Below, piece by piece: positions 24,688 to 34,344 of a stretch of 64,000 bases of DNA. The notes beneath the pieces were generated by a model. It made no database searches and was not told where the DNA came from. It saw nothing but the letters and a program-made list of their open reading frames with translations. The DNA is from Halobacillus salinarum (GTDB lineage: Bacteria > Bacillota > Bacilli > Bacillales > Halobacillaceae). The stretch lies in the NCBI RefSeq assembly GCF_022919095.1, contig NZ_CP095073.1:930001-994000 (forward strand). Direction: 5' to 3'. Position numbers and translations under genes: made by a program. Positions within the stretch are counted from its first letter, which is position 1. Every line of letters begins with the position of its first letter.

Positions 24688-25556
24688 TTTTTGACCACGG
24701 CTATTCCGGAAAAGTCTTTATTATGAGCAGGAAAGAAGAAGAGGACGCCGATGTGGTGATTTATGGTATGCCGATGGACTGGACGGTCAGCTTCCGTCCG
24801 GGATCCCGATTCGGTCCTAACCGGATACGCGAAGCCTCGATCGGACTTGAAGAATACAGCCCGTATTTGGACCGGCATTTAGAAGAGGTAAACTATTTTG
24901 ACGCAGGCGATATGATGCTCCCGTTTGGCAATGCGGAAAAAAGCTTGCAAATCATCGAAGGTTATATCGATTCGCTGCTTGAAAAAGGAAAATTCCCGTT
25001 CGGTCTCGGCGGGGAGCATCTCGTTACGTGGCCGGTGCTTCAGGCGATGTACAAAAAGTATCCAGACATGGCTGTCATTCATATTGACGCCCATGCCGAC
25101 TTGCGTGAGGAATACGAAGGCGAAGTACTTTCCCATTCCACTCCGATGAGAAAAGCCTGCGGGCTGATCGGTGCGGACAACGTCTATTCGTTTGGGATTC
25201 GCTCAGGCATGCGTGAGGAGTTCCAGTACGCGAAGACAAGCGGAATGTACATGTCGAAATATGAAGTCGCAGAGCCGCTGAAGGAAGTGCTTCCGGAATT
25301 AAGTGGTCGTCCCGTATATGTTACGATCGATATCGATGTACTCGATCCGGCATTTGCTCCGGGTACAGGGACTGCAGAAGCAGGAGGCATCACCTCCAAA
25401 GAGCTTTTGGAAGCCATCCATGCGATCTCCCGTTCCAATGTAGAAGTGATCGGAGCAGATTTAGTTGAAGTGGCGCCTGTTTATGATCCGACTGAAAAAA
25501 CTCCCATCGCTGCCAGTAAATTTGTACGTGAAATGCTTTTAGGCTTTGTGAAATAA
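24684..25556 (+). CDS. speB: Agmatinase
   Basis: Hydrolyses agmatine to putrescine and urea, supplying the substrate for SpeE. The 290-residue ureohydrolase has all Mn-binding motifs: [22 protein letters not shown] and [19 protein letters not shown]. The N terminus ([14 protein letters not shown]) aligns with B. subtilis SpeB. The start codon overlaps the speE stop. A terminator follows at 25583. Confidence 0.96.
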   Translation: MIFDHGYSGKVFIMSRKEEEDADVVIYGMPMDWTVSFRPGSRFGPNRIREASIGLEEYSPYLDRHLEEVNYFDAGDMMLPFGNAEKSLQIIEGYIDSLLEKGKFPFGLGGEHLVTWPVLQAMYKKYPDMAVIHIDAHADLREEYEGEVLSHSTPMRKACGLIGADNVYSFGIRSGMREEFQYAKTSGMYMSKYEVAEPLKEVLPELSGRPVYVTIDIDVLDPAFAPGTGTAEAGGITSKELLEAIHAISRSNVEVIGADLVEVAPVYDPTEKTPIAASKFVREMLLGFVK

Positions 25557-25582
25557 ATGATAGAATAGAAAAAGTTAATGGT

Positions 25583-25621
25583 AAAAAAGCCACTGTGATT
25601 GGTTTCATAGTGGCTTTTATT
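25583..25621 (+). terminator. Terminator of speE-speB
   Basis: AAAAGCCACT pairs with AGTGGCTTTT around a 14-base loop. It overlaps the upstream part of the longest next open frame, which supports the later TTG start for that gene. Confidence 0.8.
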
Positions 25622-25642
25622 CATGAAAAGGAGCGCGTTCAT

Positions 25643-26089
25643 TTGAATAAGAAAATGCTAGCAATCATCGGTTCTTATGCCGTTATTATGGGGCTGTTGT
25701 TAATTCTTACCTTCAGCTTTCAATGGAATCCGTCGGGGTACGATTATACGATCGGCGACCAGAGCTTGACCGTGGAAAAAGGTTGGATCAGCCCAGATGA
25801 AAATACCATCAATGTCGAAGGGAAGCAGGCAGAGATGCTCCAATTTCTGCTTGCGTTGTCGGTCGAGCGCGAGCATTGGCGGCAGGATGTGACAGTCATC
25901 GGGCTGCTGCTGCCGTTTGTGCTCTTTCTATTTTATAAACAGCGGCGCCCCTTTAAAAACCAGGTTTCGTATTCTTGGTATGTGACTATAATACTAGCAA
26001 TTACAGCCTTGTATGCCGCCTACAGCACATCGGGTCATTTAAAGGAGATCGAGGATATCCGGAGCCAGTTACAGCAGCTGCTCGCATGA
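25643..26089 (+). CDS. Membrane protein of unknown function
   Basis: A 148-residue protein, not recognised. It has an N-terminal membrane helix (about 4-23), an extracytoplasmic segment of about 55 residues with YDYTIGDQSLTVEKGW, and two further helices (about 85-100 and 110-128) separated by the basic loop KQRRPFKNQ. The start is TTG 25643, with AAAAGGAG 9 bases upstream; an earlier ATG at 25595 lies inside the speB terminator. It is followed by ywiB. Confidence 0.6.
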   Translation: MNKKMLAIIGSYAVIMGLLLILTFSFQWNPSGYDYTIGDQSLTVEKGWISPDENTINVEGKQAEMLQFLLALSVEREHWRQDVTVIGLLLPFVLFLFYKQRRPFKNQVSYSWYVTIILAITALYAAYSTSGHLKEIEDIRSQLQQLLA

Positions 26090-26173
26090 TGGAAACAGGT
26101 CGCGCTTGTGTTTTTTCTTGTGAATTCTTATAATAGATAAGTTAAAGAGTACGTGATGAGGGAGCGATGAACT

Positions 26174-26614
26174 ATGCCGAGCAATGCCACGGATGTCCAG
26201 GTCCAGCTCGTGACAGAAATCAGCGATGAAAATCGAAAAGAACAGATGACCATCGAGGAGCCAGGGCAGTTTTTTCAGCGCGGGGATACCCAGGTGCTGA
26301 CGTTTACGGAGCATCCTGATGAAGGAGAGCCCGTTGATACGATGATTACGGTTAAGCCGAATCATGTCAGTATTAAACGTTCCGGGGGCGTAGACATGCG
26401 GCAGGTATTCAATCCTCAAATCGAAACCGAGAATACGTACCGCCATACGTATGGCGTTTTTCATATGAAAACGAAAACCGATCACATCGAGTTTGAGCCG
26501 CTTGAAGGGTCAAAGCTCGGCCGTCTGTTCATTAAGTATCAAATGACATTAAACCATGAAGTCATCCAAGCCCATCGCTTGATCGTGACGTTTGAGGAGG
26601 AGAGGAAAGCATGA
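26174..26614 (+). CDS. ywiB: YwiB family protein (DUF1934)
   Basis: A 146-residue beta-rich protein of the DUF1934 family. Typical segments are [16 protein letters not shown] and [15 protein letters not shown] near the C terminus. Function unknown; the gene is conserved immediately before argS in Bacillaceae. Its stop overlaps the argS start by 4 bases (ATGA), indicating coupled translation. Confidence 0.85.
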   Translation: MPSNATDVQVQLVTEISDENRKEQMTIEEPGQFFQRGDTQVLTFTEHPDEGEPVDTMITVKPNHVSIKRSGGVDMRQVFNPQIETENTYRHTYGVFHMKTKTDHIEFEPLEGSKLGRLFIKYQMTLNHEVIQAHRLIVTFEEERKA

Positions 26615-28281
26615 ATATCGTTGAAAAAACGGAGCTTAAGCTCAAGGAGGAAATCGTTCGTGCGGTTAAGGCAGCAGGACTGGCAGGTGAGGATGAAATG
26701 CCGGCGGTTGTGCTTGAGCAGCCGAAGGATAAAGCTCATGGGGACTACGCGACAAATATGGCCATGCAGCTCGCGCGTATTGCTAAAAAGAATCCTCGTG
26801 CCATCGCAGCAGAGCTTGTTGAAGAGTTCGACAAGTCGAAAGCATCGATCGAAAAAATGGAAATCGCCGGTCCCGGCTTTATTAATTTTTACATGAACAA
26901 TCAATACTTAACGGACCTTGTGCCGGCCATTATTACGGAAAATGATCAATACGGCCGGACCAATACAGGAGGCGGCCACCGGATTCAAGTCGAGTTTGTT
27001 TCGGCCAACCCGACAGGGACGCTGCACCTTGGACACGCACGAGGAGCGGCAGTAGGCGATTCTCTCTGCAATGTTCTGGAAGCGGCAGGCTATGAAGTTT
27101 CCCGGGAATACTATATTAATGATGCCGGCAACCAGATGGCCAACCTTGCCCTGTCTGTAGAAGCCCGTTACATGCAGGCACTTGGTAAAGAGTGGGCGAT
27201 GCCGGAGGATGGCTACCACGGACAGGACATCATTGACCTTGGTCAGAAGCTCGCAGACGAAGATGGCAGCAAGTGGGTGGACAAGCCTGAGGAGGAACGG
27301 CTCAGCTTCTTCCGTGAATACGGGTTAAAATACGAATTAAATAAGATCAAAACGGACCTGGAAGAGTTCCGTGTTCCGTTTGACGAATGGTTTTCTGAGA
27401 TGTCCCTGTATGAAGGAGATAGAATCCAGTCCGCATTAAACGTGTTGAAAGAGCAAGGGTATGTTTATGAGAAAGACGATGCCACCTGGTTTGAAACGAC
27501 GAAATTCGGCGACGATAAAGACCGCGTCCTTATTAAAAATGACGGCACCTATACGTACTTAACGCCGGACATCGCTTACCATAAAAATAAGCTTGACCGG
27601 GGCTTTGATACGCTAATTAACATATGGGGCGCCGATCACCACGGATATATTCCAAGGATGAAAGCGGCCATCCAGGCGCTGGGCTACAAGGAAGATACAC
27701 TCGAAGTTGAAATCATCCAGATGGTCAACCTGTTCCAAAACGGGGAACGCGTAAAGATGAGTAAACGGACCGGGAAAGCCGTAACGCTTAGAGAATTAAT
27801 GGAAGAAGTTGGAATCGATGCCATGAGGTACTTCTTCTCGATGCGTTCAAGCGATTCGCACCTTGATTTTGATATGGACCTGGCTCGTTCCGAGTCCAAT
27901 GAAAATCCTGTCTACTACGTCCAGTATGCTCATGCTCGGATTTGCACGATGCTCAAGCAGGCAGAAGAGAAAGGACTCACCGAAGTCGGGGAATTTGACG
28001 GAAGCAGGCTTTCTTCCGAAAAAGAAGAGGATCTTTTGAAGCGGCTGGGGGAATTCCCGCAAGTGGTCGCAGAAGCAGCGGGGAACAGAACGCCGCACCG
28101 CGTAACGCAGTATGCCTTCGATCTCGCTTCAAATCTCCATAGTTTCTATAACGCGGAGAAAGTGCTCGATCCAGACGAACCTGAGCGGACAGCTTCACGT
28201 ATTTCCTTGATGAAGGCGGTTCAGATTACACTTTCGAATGCATTAAAAATGATCGGTGTTTCTGCACCAGATCAAATGTAA
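26611..28281 (+). CDS. argS: Arginyl-tRNA synthetase
   Basis: Class I aminoacyl-tRNA synthetase charging tRNA-Arg. The 556-residue protein shows the N-terminal additional domain, the HIGH-type motif in [14 protein letters not shown], the [19 protein letters not shown] segment, KMSKR at the second signature ([13 protein letters not shown]), and the C-terminal anticodon-binding DALR domain ending [12 protein letters not shown]. No T-box leader is visible; the gene is translationally coupled to ywiB. Confidence 0.96.
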   Translation: MNIVEKTELKLKEEIVRAVKAAGLAGEDEMPAVVLEQPKDKAHGDYATNMAMQLARIAKKNPRAIAAELVEEFDKSKASIEKMEIAGPGFINFYMNNQYLTDLVPAIITENDQYGRTNTGGGHRIQVEFVSANPTGTLHLGHARGAAVGDSLCNVLEAAGYEVSREYYINDAGNQMANLALSVEARYMQALGKEWAMPEDGYHGQDIIDLGQKLADEDGSKWVDKPEEERLSFFREYGLKYELNKIKTDLEEFRVPFDEWFSEMSLYEGDRIQSALNVLKEQGYVYEKDDATWFETTKFGDDKDRVLIKNDGTYTYLTPDIAYHKNKLDRGFDTLINIWGADHHGYIPRMKAAIQALGYKEDTLEVEIIQMVNLFQNGERVKMSKRTGKAVTLRELMEEVGIDAMRYFFSMRSSDSHLDFDMDLARSESNENPVYYVQYAHARICTMLKQAEEKGLTEVGEFDGSRLSSEKEEDLLKRLGEFPQVVAEAAGNRTPHRVTQYAFDLASNLHSFYNAEKVLDPDEPERTASRISLMKAVQITLSNALKMIGVSAPDQM

Positions 28282-28296
28282 GTGCATAGGATAACA

Positions 28297-28338
28297 AAAG
28301 GGCGTCTCTGCCAAGCTGGGCAGGGGCGTTCTTTTTTT
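28297..28338 (+). terminator. Terminator of ywiB-argS
   Basis: GGGCGTCTCTGCC pairs with GGGCAGGGGCGTTC (with G-T pairs) and is followed by seven T. Confidence 0.8.
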
Positions 28339-28426
28339 GTGCTTGATGTAAGAGATTTTTCTGCTAGAATAGAACAGCATTCATATAATATAAACAGCAG
28401 AAACCATGAGAGGAGTACCGTTTTTT

Positions 28427-28605
28427 ATGGATAAAATTTTTTTAGCCTTATTAGCCGGCTTGATCGTTGGTGTTCTCTTTGCCGCGTTGAAGCTTCCGAT
28501 ACCTGCTCCCCTGCCTTATCAGGGATCACAGGCATCGTCGGCATTTACCTCGGATTTAAATTGTTCAGCTGGGCGGGACCGATGATCGTTCAGCTGTTTA
28601 AATAG
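28427..28605 (+). pseudogene. XapX domain small membrane protein, broken by a -1 frameshift
   Basis: From ATG 28427 (GAGGAG upstream) the frame reads MDKIFLALLAGLIVGVLFAA then LKLPIPAP, the typical XapX (DUF1427) N terminus. It then leaves the frame. The expected continuation ALSGITGIVGIYLGFKLF is encoded one base off and ends at TAG 28605. Adding one C to the four-C run at 28508-28511 restores a 59-residue protein. XapX proteins are short two-helix membrane proteins of unknown function. It ends 3 bases before the convergent cardiolipin synthase gene. Confidence 0.75.
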
Positions 28606-28608
28606 CAG

Positions 28609-29799
28609 TTACAGTAAAGGTCGCAATAGTATTGCGATCTTTTCATTTATTTTCGTAGTGAGCGACCGTTTGGACAGCCACGCTTCGTCAAAAGCAATCG
28701 ACTGACCGGCATCTTTCATAAACAATTCTTTTAATTCTTTTATAAATCCAGGGTCGTAAACGAATGTATTGACCTCCTTATTTAAAAACAGGCTTCTGCG
28801 GTCGAAGTTTGCCGTCCCGATATCAGCCACTTTTTCATCGATAATGAAGATTTTGGAGTGGTAAAAACCGGCGTCAAACAAGGAGATCTTTGCCCCGAGG
28901 TCTTTCATCCGTTTGAGGTAAGGGATAGCTGCAGGTTTGACAAACGGGTGGTCCGCTTTTAATGGGACGAGGATGTGAAGCTTTACCTCCCGCGTAAGCG
29001 CCTGCTCCAAGGCGCTCATCAGTTGTTCAGTAGGGATGAAATAAGGCGTGCCGATAAAGATTTCTTTCTCAGCCATGTGGATCAACTGCAGAAACTCCTC
29101 TTCCAAATTCACACCATCAGTCGCCGCGAACCGAAGGCGGTAACGGTCCAGTTGGTGATCGGAGTTTACAGGTTCCATTTTTTCACCTGTAGCCATTTCC
29201 CAGTCCGCAGCGAAAATGGTGTGAAGGTCTTCGACAGCAGGGCCGACGATCCGTAGGTGGTAGTCCCGCCAATTCCCGAATTTGGCGTTTTCCCCAATAT
29301 AATTTTTCCCGACATTAAACCCTCCGACATAGGCCGCCTTCCCATCAATCACCGTAATCTTCCTATGATTTCTCCGGTTCAGCTTATAAAAAAAGAAGGG
29401 AAACCGCGGGGATTCTGAAAAACTGAAATAAACGCCGGATTCCCTGAGCCCGCGGACGATATTCCGGTCCATTTTATAGCCGCCGAGGCGGTCGACCATT
29501 AAGCGGACGGGAAGACCTTCTTCGGCTTTTTTCTTCAGTAAATCAAGCAGCTGTAAACTGATCTGGCTGTCGTCAATTAAATAAAAAAGCACGTCGATTT
29601 GTTCTTTCGCTTCGGCGATATCCTGAAAGAAATCTTCAAACAAAGGAGCACCGTTCTGATAGAGCTGGTATTCTCCTTCACTTTTTCCGAACGAAAGGTA
29701 CTGGGCAGATGGCTTATGTGCTTTTCGGCCCATGATAAAATCAACAATTAACAGTAATATGAACATGATTAGGATAAAAATGGCAAGCAGCAGTCCCAC
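28609..29799 (-). CDS. ywiE: Cardiolipin synthase-like phospholipase D protein (YwiE type)
   Basis: A 396-residue membrane-anchored protein with one N-terminal helix (about 3-24) and two HKD phosphodiesterase motifs: HRKITVIDGKAAYVGG in the first half and HSKIFIIDEKVADIGTANFD in the second. This is the layout of bacterial cardiolipin synthases, which join two phosphatidylglycerols to cardiolipin and glycerol. It has one helix instead of the two typical of ClsA, resembling B. subtilis YwiE. Activity is inferred from family only. Confidence 0.85.
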   Translation of the reverse strand: MGLLLAIFILIMFILLLIVDFIMGRKAHKPSAQYLSFGKSEGEYQLYQNGAPLFEDFFQDIAEAKEQIDVLFYLIDDSQISLQLLDLLKKKAEEGLPVRLMVDRLGGYKMDRNIVRGLRESGVYFSFSESPRFPFFFYKLNRRNHRKITVIDGKAAYVGGFNVGKNYIGENAKFGNWRDYHLRIVGPAVEDLHTIFAADWEMATGEKMEPVNSDHQLDRYRLRFAATDGVNLEEEFLQLIHMAEKEIFIGTPYFIPTEQLMSALEQALTREVKLHILVPLKADHPFVKPAAIPYLKRMKDLGAKISLFDAGFYHSKIFIIDEKVADIGTANFDRRSLFLNKEVNTFVYDPGFIKELKELFMKDAGQSIAFDEAWLSKRSLTTKINEKIAILLRPLL

Positions 29800-29880
29800 A
29801 CGAATCTCCTCCTATTGCGATCGGTAGACATAGTTTCCCCAATTTCACGGTTTTGAACAAAAGGAACGCGAAAATATATG

Positions 29881-29910
29881 TTGACTGAATGCTCATTCAT
29901 AATTTATAGT
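29881..29910 (+). promoter_or_regulatory. Promoter of fadF with an operator palindrome in the spacer
   Basis: TTGACT (29881) and TATAGT (29905-29910) are 18 bases apart. Between them TGAATGCTCATTCA (29886-29899) is a perfect two-fold palindrome (TGAATG-CT-CATTCA). Its half-site resembles the TGAATGA/TCATTCA half of the Bacillus FadR operator, but with a shorter centre. A TetR-type repressor bound here would block RNA polymerase. Confidence 0.65.
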
Positions 29911-29991
29911 AAAGGTATAAGATTCAGAAAATTGGCAGGTTTCTGAGCTGTATGTCGCATGCTGCGATGACAACAAAGAGGGGGAGAGGTA

Positions 29992-32124
29992 ATGAATCCG
30001 TTGTTAGTGGCAAACTGGATTTTGTTCCTTGGTGTAACCGTTTACGGCTTGTACTTATTTGTCCGTATCGTTAGAACGCGTATCGCTTACATCCAAATGG
30101 GACGGAAATTTGAGTTTGATGGGGAGATTAAGAAACGACTAAAGAAAATATGGATTTATGTATTTGGACAAAAAAAGCTGCTAAAAGATAAAAAATCCGG
30201 CGCGATTCACGTCATGATGTTTTATGGATTTTTATTAGTACAATTCGGCGCCATTGATTTCATTTGGAAGGGACTGGCTCCGGACAGCCATCTGCCTTTA
30301 GGACCGCTGTATCCGGGCTTTACGTTTTTTCAGGAACTTGTCACACTGATGATTTTAGTCGCTGTCATCTGGGCATTTTACCGCCGTTATATTGAAAAGC
30401 TCGTCCGCTTAAAACGCGGCTTTAAAGCAGGGCTTGTGCTGCTCTTTATCGGCGGATTGATGATCAGCGTCCTCTTGGGGAATGGCATGGGGCTTGTATG
30501 GCACGGGCATGAAGGAGCTTGGACAGAGCCTGTTGCGACTTTAATTGCAAGCGCTTTCTCGTGGTTTCCGCCTGCTGCTGCAGCTACCGTGTTTTTTATT
30601 TGCTGGTGGGTGCACCTGCTCATTCTCTTAACATTTCTCGTCTATGTGCCTCAATCGAAGCATGCCCACTTGCTGGCGGCACCGGTCAATGTGTTTTTAA
30701 GCAGGGAAGACCCGCCGGGCAAGCTTAAGCCGATTGATTTCGAAATTGATGAAGAGGCTGATGAAGAGGATGTATCCTTTGGAGTCGGCAAAATCGAAGA
30801 GTTCACGCAGCTGCAGATGATCGATTTCTATGCCTGCGTGGAATGCGGCCGCTGTACGAATGTCTGCCCGGCCAGCGGCTCAGGTAAAATGCTGTCGCCG
30901 ATGGACTTAATTATTAAACTTCGCGATCACTTAACAGAAAAAGGAGCCGCCGTAACCGGTAATAATCCATGGGTGCCGGCGTATGCTTTTTCCGGAACCG
31001 AGGGCAACCAGCTTGCGCAAATGGCCCGCTCTCAAGACACGGGTGAAGCAGCGGCAGCTGTTGAGGAAGTCAACAAAAAGAACTTAATCGGTGATGTCAT
31101 TACCGAAGAAGAGCTCTGGGCATGTACGACTTGCCGGAACTGTGAAGATGCGTGTCCAGTCATGAACGAACACGTCGATAAAATCATCGACCTGCGCCGG
31201 TATTTAGTGCTGACGGAAGGAAAGATGGATTCCGATGGACAGCGGGCGATGATGAATATCGAACGTCAGGGCAATCCGTGGGGGCTTTCCAAAAAAGAAC
31301 GGGAAAACTGGCGTGACATCGATGAGGATGTTCATATCCCAACCGTGAAGGAACTGAAGAAATCAGACGAAGACTTTGACTATTTATTCTGGGTCAGCTC
31401 GATGGGATCTTACGACAACCGCAGTCAGAAAATCGCGGTTGCTTTTGCGAAGCTGATGAATAAAGCAGGGATCAAATTTGCGATTCTCGGTAATAGAGAA
31501 CAGAATTCCGGTGACACGGCGCGCCGGATGGGAAATGAGTTTTTATTCCAGGAGCTTGCCGAGAAAAACATGAAAGAATTCGAAAAACATAACGTGAAGA
31601 AAATCATCACGATTGATCCGCACGCGTACAACATTTTCAAAAATGAATACCCGGACTTCGGGCTGGAGGCTGAAGTGTACCACCATACCGAAATGCTGTC
31701 CCAGTGGCTGAAAGAAGGCAGGATAAAACCTGAAGCAGAAGTGAATGAGACGATCACGTATCACGACAGCTGCTATCTCGGCCGGTACAATGAAGTGTAC
31801 CAGCCACCGCGGGAAGTGCTTGAAATGATTCCTGGGGTGAAGGTGGTAGAAATGAAGCGAAACCGCCAAAACGGAATGTGCTGCGGCGCCGGCGGGGGAA
31901 TGATGTGGATGGAAGAAAAATCCGGCAACCGTGTCAACGTTGCCAGGACCGAACAGGCATTGGAAGTTAATCCAACGATGATCTCAAGCGGCTGTCCGTT
32001 CTGTCTGACGATGCTTTCGGACGGGACGAAGGCGAAGGAAGTGGAAGAAGAAGTCAGCACGATGGATATTGCCGAGATTCTCGCCAAGTCTGTCTTTCCT
32101 GAAAAACAGGAAAAGACCGCTTAG
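29992..32124 (+). CDS. fadF: Membrane-bound iron-sulfur oxidoreductase FadF (YwjF)
   Basis: A 710-residue protein. The N-terminal third has about six membrane helices, resembling a heme-b-binding nitrate-reductase-gamma-like domain. Two [4Fe-4S] motifs follow (CVECGRCTNVCPASG, CTTCRNCEDACPVMNE), then a heterodisulfide-reductase-like CCG domain (CYLGRYNEVYQ, CCGAGGGMMW, GCPFCLTML). In Bacillus, YwjF belongs to the FadR fatty-acid regulon; it is thought to pass electrons from acyl-CoA dehydrogenases to the quinone pool. The neighbouring beta-oxidation genes and the operator palindrome upstream agree with this. Confidence 0.88.
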   Translation: MNPLLVANWILFLGVTVYGLYLFVRIVRTRIAYIQMGRKFEFDGEIKKRLKKIWIYVFGQKKLLKDKKSGAIHVMMFYGFLLVQFGAIDFIWKGLAPDSHLPLGPLYPGFTFFQELVTLMILVAVIWAFYRRYIEKLVRLKRGFKAGLVLLFIGGLMISVLLGNGMGLVWHGHEGAWTEPVATLIASAFSWFPPAAAATVFFICWWVHLLILLTFLVYVPQSKHAHLLAAPVNVFLSREDPPGKLKPIDFEIDEEADEEDVSFGVGKIEEFTQLQMIDFYACVECGRCTNVCPASGSGKMLSPMDLIIKLRDHLTEKGAAVTGNNPWVPAYAFSGTEGNQLAQMARSQDTGEAAAAVEEVNKKNLIGDVITEEELWACTTCRNCEDACPVMNEHVDKIIDLRRYLVLTEGKMDSDGQRAMMNIERQGNPWGLSKKERENWRDIDEDVHIPTVKELKKSDEDFDYLFWVSSMGSYDNRSQKIAVAFAKLMNKAGIKFAILGNREQNSGDTARRMGNEFLFQELAEKNMKEFEKHNVKKIITIDPHAYNIFKNEYPDFGLEAEVYHHTEMLSQWLKEGRIKPEAEVNETITYHDSCYLGRYNEVYQPPREVLEMIPGVKVVEMKRNRQNGMCCGAGGGMMWMEEKSGNRVNVARTEQALEVNPTMISSGCPFCLTMLSDGTKAKEVEEEVSTMDIAEILAKSVFPEKQEKTA

Positions 32125-32165
32125 CGAAAAGCGTGTAAAAAAAGTAAATTTATTATGAAATTTGT

Positions 32166-32197
32166 GGAAAGTGTACGCTCTTTTATGTACACTTTCC
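32166..32197 (+). other. Perfect hairpin between fadF and the thiolase gene
   Basis: GGAAAGTGTAC pairs with GTACACTTTCC. No T-run follows, so it is a weak terminator at best; it could equally be a protein-binding inverted repeat or an RNA processing signal. Confidence 0.6.
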
Positions 32198-32210
32198 TTA
32201 TGAGGCGAAA

Positions 32211-32226
32211 TTGAGCGAGCGTTCAA
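32211..32226 (+). promoter_or_regulatory. Candidate TetR-type operator upstream of the thiolase operon
   Basis: TTGAGCGAGCGTTCAA is a near-perfect inverted repeat with the same 2-base centre as the palindrome in the fadF promoter (TGAATG-AG-CATTCA on the minus strand). This suggests one repressor for both, plausibly the TetR protein encoded in this operon or FadR. Confidence 0.5.
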
Positions 32227-32236
32227 TCGTCGTTTT

Positions 32237-32251
32237 TTGAAAGCGTTATCA
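32237..32251 (+). promoter_or_regulatory. Consensus CcpA (cre) site before the thiolase operon
   Basis: TTGAAAGCGTTATCA matches every fixed position of WTGNAANCGNWNNCW. It lies directly before the ribosome binding site of the thiolase gene, so CcpA would act as a downstream block to transcription under good carbon supply. Confidence 0.75.
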
Positions 32252-32271
32252 ATAAAGGGAGGAAATCAAAC

Positions 32272-33459
32272 ATGCGTAAAACAGTGATCGTTTCAGGGGC
32301 ACGGACACCATTTGGCAAATTCGGAGGCGGGCTTGCTCCATTAACAGCAGCGAAGCTAGGGGGAATTGTCATAAAAGCAGCGCTTGAACGAGCGGGCTAC
32401 AAGGCAGAGGAGCTGGATGAGGTCATTATGGGATCTGTTCTGCAAGGCGGCCAAGGTCAGCTTCCGTCCAGGCAGGCTTCCCGCGAAGCAGGGATTCCTT
32501 GGGATATAAAAACCGAAACCGTAAACAAAGTGTGCGCTTCCGGCATGCGCAGCGTTACGATGGCGGATCAGTTCATCCGGCTGGGGGATGAAGACGTGGT
32601 TGTCGCGGGTGGAATGGAAAGCATGAGCAACGCTCCTTACTTTATGCCAAAGGCAAGGTGGGGACTGCGCATGGGCGATGCTGCTGTCAAGGACATGATG
32701 GTCCACGACGGACTGACGTGCTCGTTTGAAAACGTCCACATGGGAACGTATGGCAACCGTACGGCTGAACAATTTGAATTGACGCGCGAAGCTCAAGATG
32801 AGTGGGCCTACCGCAGTCATCAGCGGGCCGTTAAAGCAATGGAAGACGGCAAGTTGAACGACGAAATCGTAGCGGTTGAAGTGCCGCAGCGAAAAGGGGA
32901 TCCTCTAGTCATCGACACCGATGAAGCCCCGAGAAAGGATACTTCCATCGAAAGGCTTTCAAAGCTGCGTCCGGCTTTTGACAAAGATGGAACGATTACT
33001 GCCGGGAACGCTCCTGGAGTCAATGACGGCGCCTGCGCGATGCTGCTCATGTCGGATGAAAAAGCCAAGCAGATCGGGGCAGAGACACTCGCAACGATTG
33101 TGGCTCACGATGAAGTGGCTGTCGAAGCTCAGGATTTCCCGCAGACGCCGGGGCTTGTCATTAATAAACTATTGAAAAAAGCAGACAGATCCATCGATGA
33201 GATTGATTTATTTGAAATCAATGAAGCTTTTGCTGCTGTTTCTCTTGCGAGTGGGAAAATAGCGGGCATCGATCCGGAGAAAGTCAACGTCAACGGCGGA
33301 GCCGTTGCTCTCGGTCACCCGATTGGAGCGAGCGGAGCGCGTATTTTATTGACGCTTGCCTATGAATTGAAACGCCGCGGCGGTGGTCTTGGCATTGCAG
33401 CGATCTGTTCAGGCGGCGGCCAGGGCGATGCGGTCTTAATCGAAGTTCCAAAGCAATAA
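32272..33459 (+). CDS. mmgA: Acetyl-CoA C-acetyltransferase (thiolase)
   Basis: A 395-residue biosynthetic/degradative thiolase interconverting two acetyl-CoA and acetoacetyl-CoA, or cleaving 3-ketoacyl-CoA. The acylated Cys lies in [10 protein letters not shown], the His motif in [18 protein letters not shown], and the second Cys in [12 protein letters not shown]. It is the first gene of a seven-gene operon through icmF. GGGAGG lies before ATG 32272, and a cre site and an operator palindrome lie upstream. The mmgA name is by similarity of gene set (mmgA-B-C); thlA would be equally valid. Confidence 0.92.
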   Translation: MRKTVIVSGARTPFGKFGGGLAPLTAAKLGGIVIKAALERAGYKAEELDEVIMGSVLQGGQGQLPSRQASREAGIPWDIKTETVNKVCASGMRSVTMADQFIRLGDEDVVVAGGMESMSNAPYFMPKARWGLRMGDAAVKDMMVHDGLTCSFENVHMGTYGNRTAEQFELTREAQDEWAYRSHQRAVKAMEDGKLNDEIVAVEVPQRKGDPLVIDTDEAPRKDTSIERLSKLRPAFDKDGTITAGNAPGVNDGACAMLLMSDEKAKQIGAETLATIVAHDEVAVEAQDFPQTPGLVINKLLKKADRSIDEIDLFEINEAFAAVSLASGKIAGIDPEKVNVNGGAVALGHPIGASGARILLTLAYELKRRGGGLGIAAICSGGGQGDAVLIEVPKQ

Positions 33460-33472
33460 GGGGGAGAAATAG

Positions 33473-34324
33473 ATGACGATCAATAACGTAATGGTCATCG
33501 GCGCCGGGCAGATGGGAGCAGGGATTGCCCAAGTATTTGCCCGGGCAGGTGTCGATGTAAAGCTCAACGACCTGAAGCAGGAAGCCCTCGATAAAGGGTT
33601 GGCAGGCATTGAAAAGCGATTGGCACGGGCAGTGGAAAAAGGCAGGATGACATCCGAAGAACAGGACACGGCCTTCCACCATTTATCCGGGACTACCAAC
33701 ATAGAAGACGCGGCGGACTGTGATCTCGTCATCGAAGCCGTTGTTGAAAACATGGAAGTGAAGACGAAAGTGTTTCAGCAGCTCGACGGAATTACGCCGG
33801 AGCATACGATTTTAGCCTCCAATACCTCGTCCTTGCCGATTACCGAAATCGCAGCTGCAACAAAGCGGCCGTCCCAGGTCATCGGGATGCATTTTATGAA
33901 CCCGGTGCCGGTGATGAAGCTCGTGGAAATCATCCGTGCCATTCAGACGAGCGCCGAAACGTTTGAAGCCATTAAAGATATGACGAATAGGCTTGAAAAA
34001 ACCCCGGTGGAAGTGAATGATTTTCCAGGCTTTGTCTCCAACCGGATTTTGATGCCGATGATTAACGAAGCCATCTACACGGTTTATGAAGGTGTCGCTT
34101 CCCCTGAGGATGTCGATACGGTGATGAAGCTCGGCATGAATCACCCGATGGGCCCACTCGCGCTCGCTGATTTTATCGGTCTCGATACGTGCTTATACAT
34201 TATGGAAGTTCTGTATGATGGCTTTGGCGACAGCAAATACCGTCCTTGTCCGTTACTGAGAAAGTATGTGAAAGCGGGCTGGCTTGGCAAAAAGTCAGGA
34301 CGTGGTTTTTACACCTACGAATAA
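33473..34324 (+). CDS. mmgB: 3-hydroxybutyryl-CoA dehydrogenase
   Basis: A 283-residue NAD-dependent dehydrogenase of the Hbd/MmgB family. It has an N-terminal Rossmann motif ([16 protein letters not shown]), the catalytic region [17 protein letters not shown] (His) and a C-terminal dimerisation domain with [16 protein letters not shown]. It interconverts acetoacetyl-CoA and 3-hydroxybutyryl-CoA. It follows the thiolase gene by 13 bases and precedes two acyl-CoA dehydrogenase genes. Confidence 0.93.
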   Translation: MTINNVMVIGAGQMGAGIAQVFARAGVDVKLNDLKQEALDKGLAGIEKRLARAVEKGRMTSEEQDTAFHHLSGTTNIEDAADCDLVIEAVVENMEVKTKVFQQLDGITPEHTILASNTSSLPITEIAAATKRPSQVIGMHFMNPVPVMKLVEIIRAIQTSAETFEAIKDMTNRLEKTPVEVNDFPGFVSNRILMPMINEAIYTVYEGVASPEDVDTVMKLGMNHPMGPLALADFIGLDTCLYIMEVLYDGFGDSKYRPCPLLRKYVKAGWLGKKSGRGFYTYE

Positions 34325-34344
34325 AGGTGAAGGAGAGAAGCTGC

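Noticed and set aside
25595-25642. Upstream ATG start for the membrane protein after speB
   Set aside because: It lies within the speB terminator stem; the TTG at 25643 has a proper ribosome binding site.
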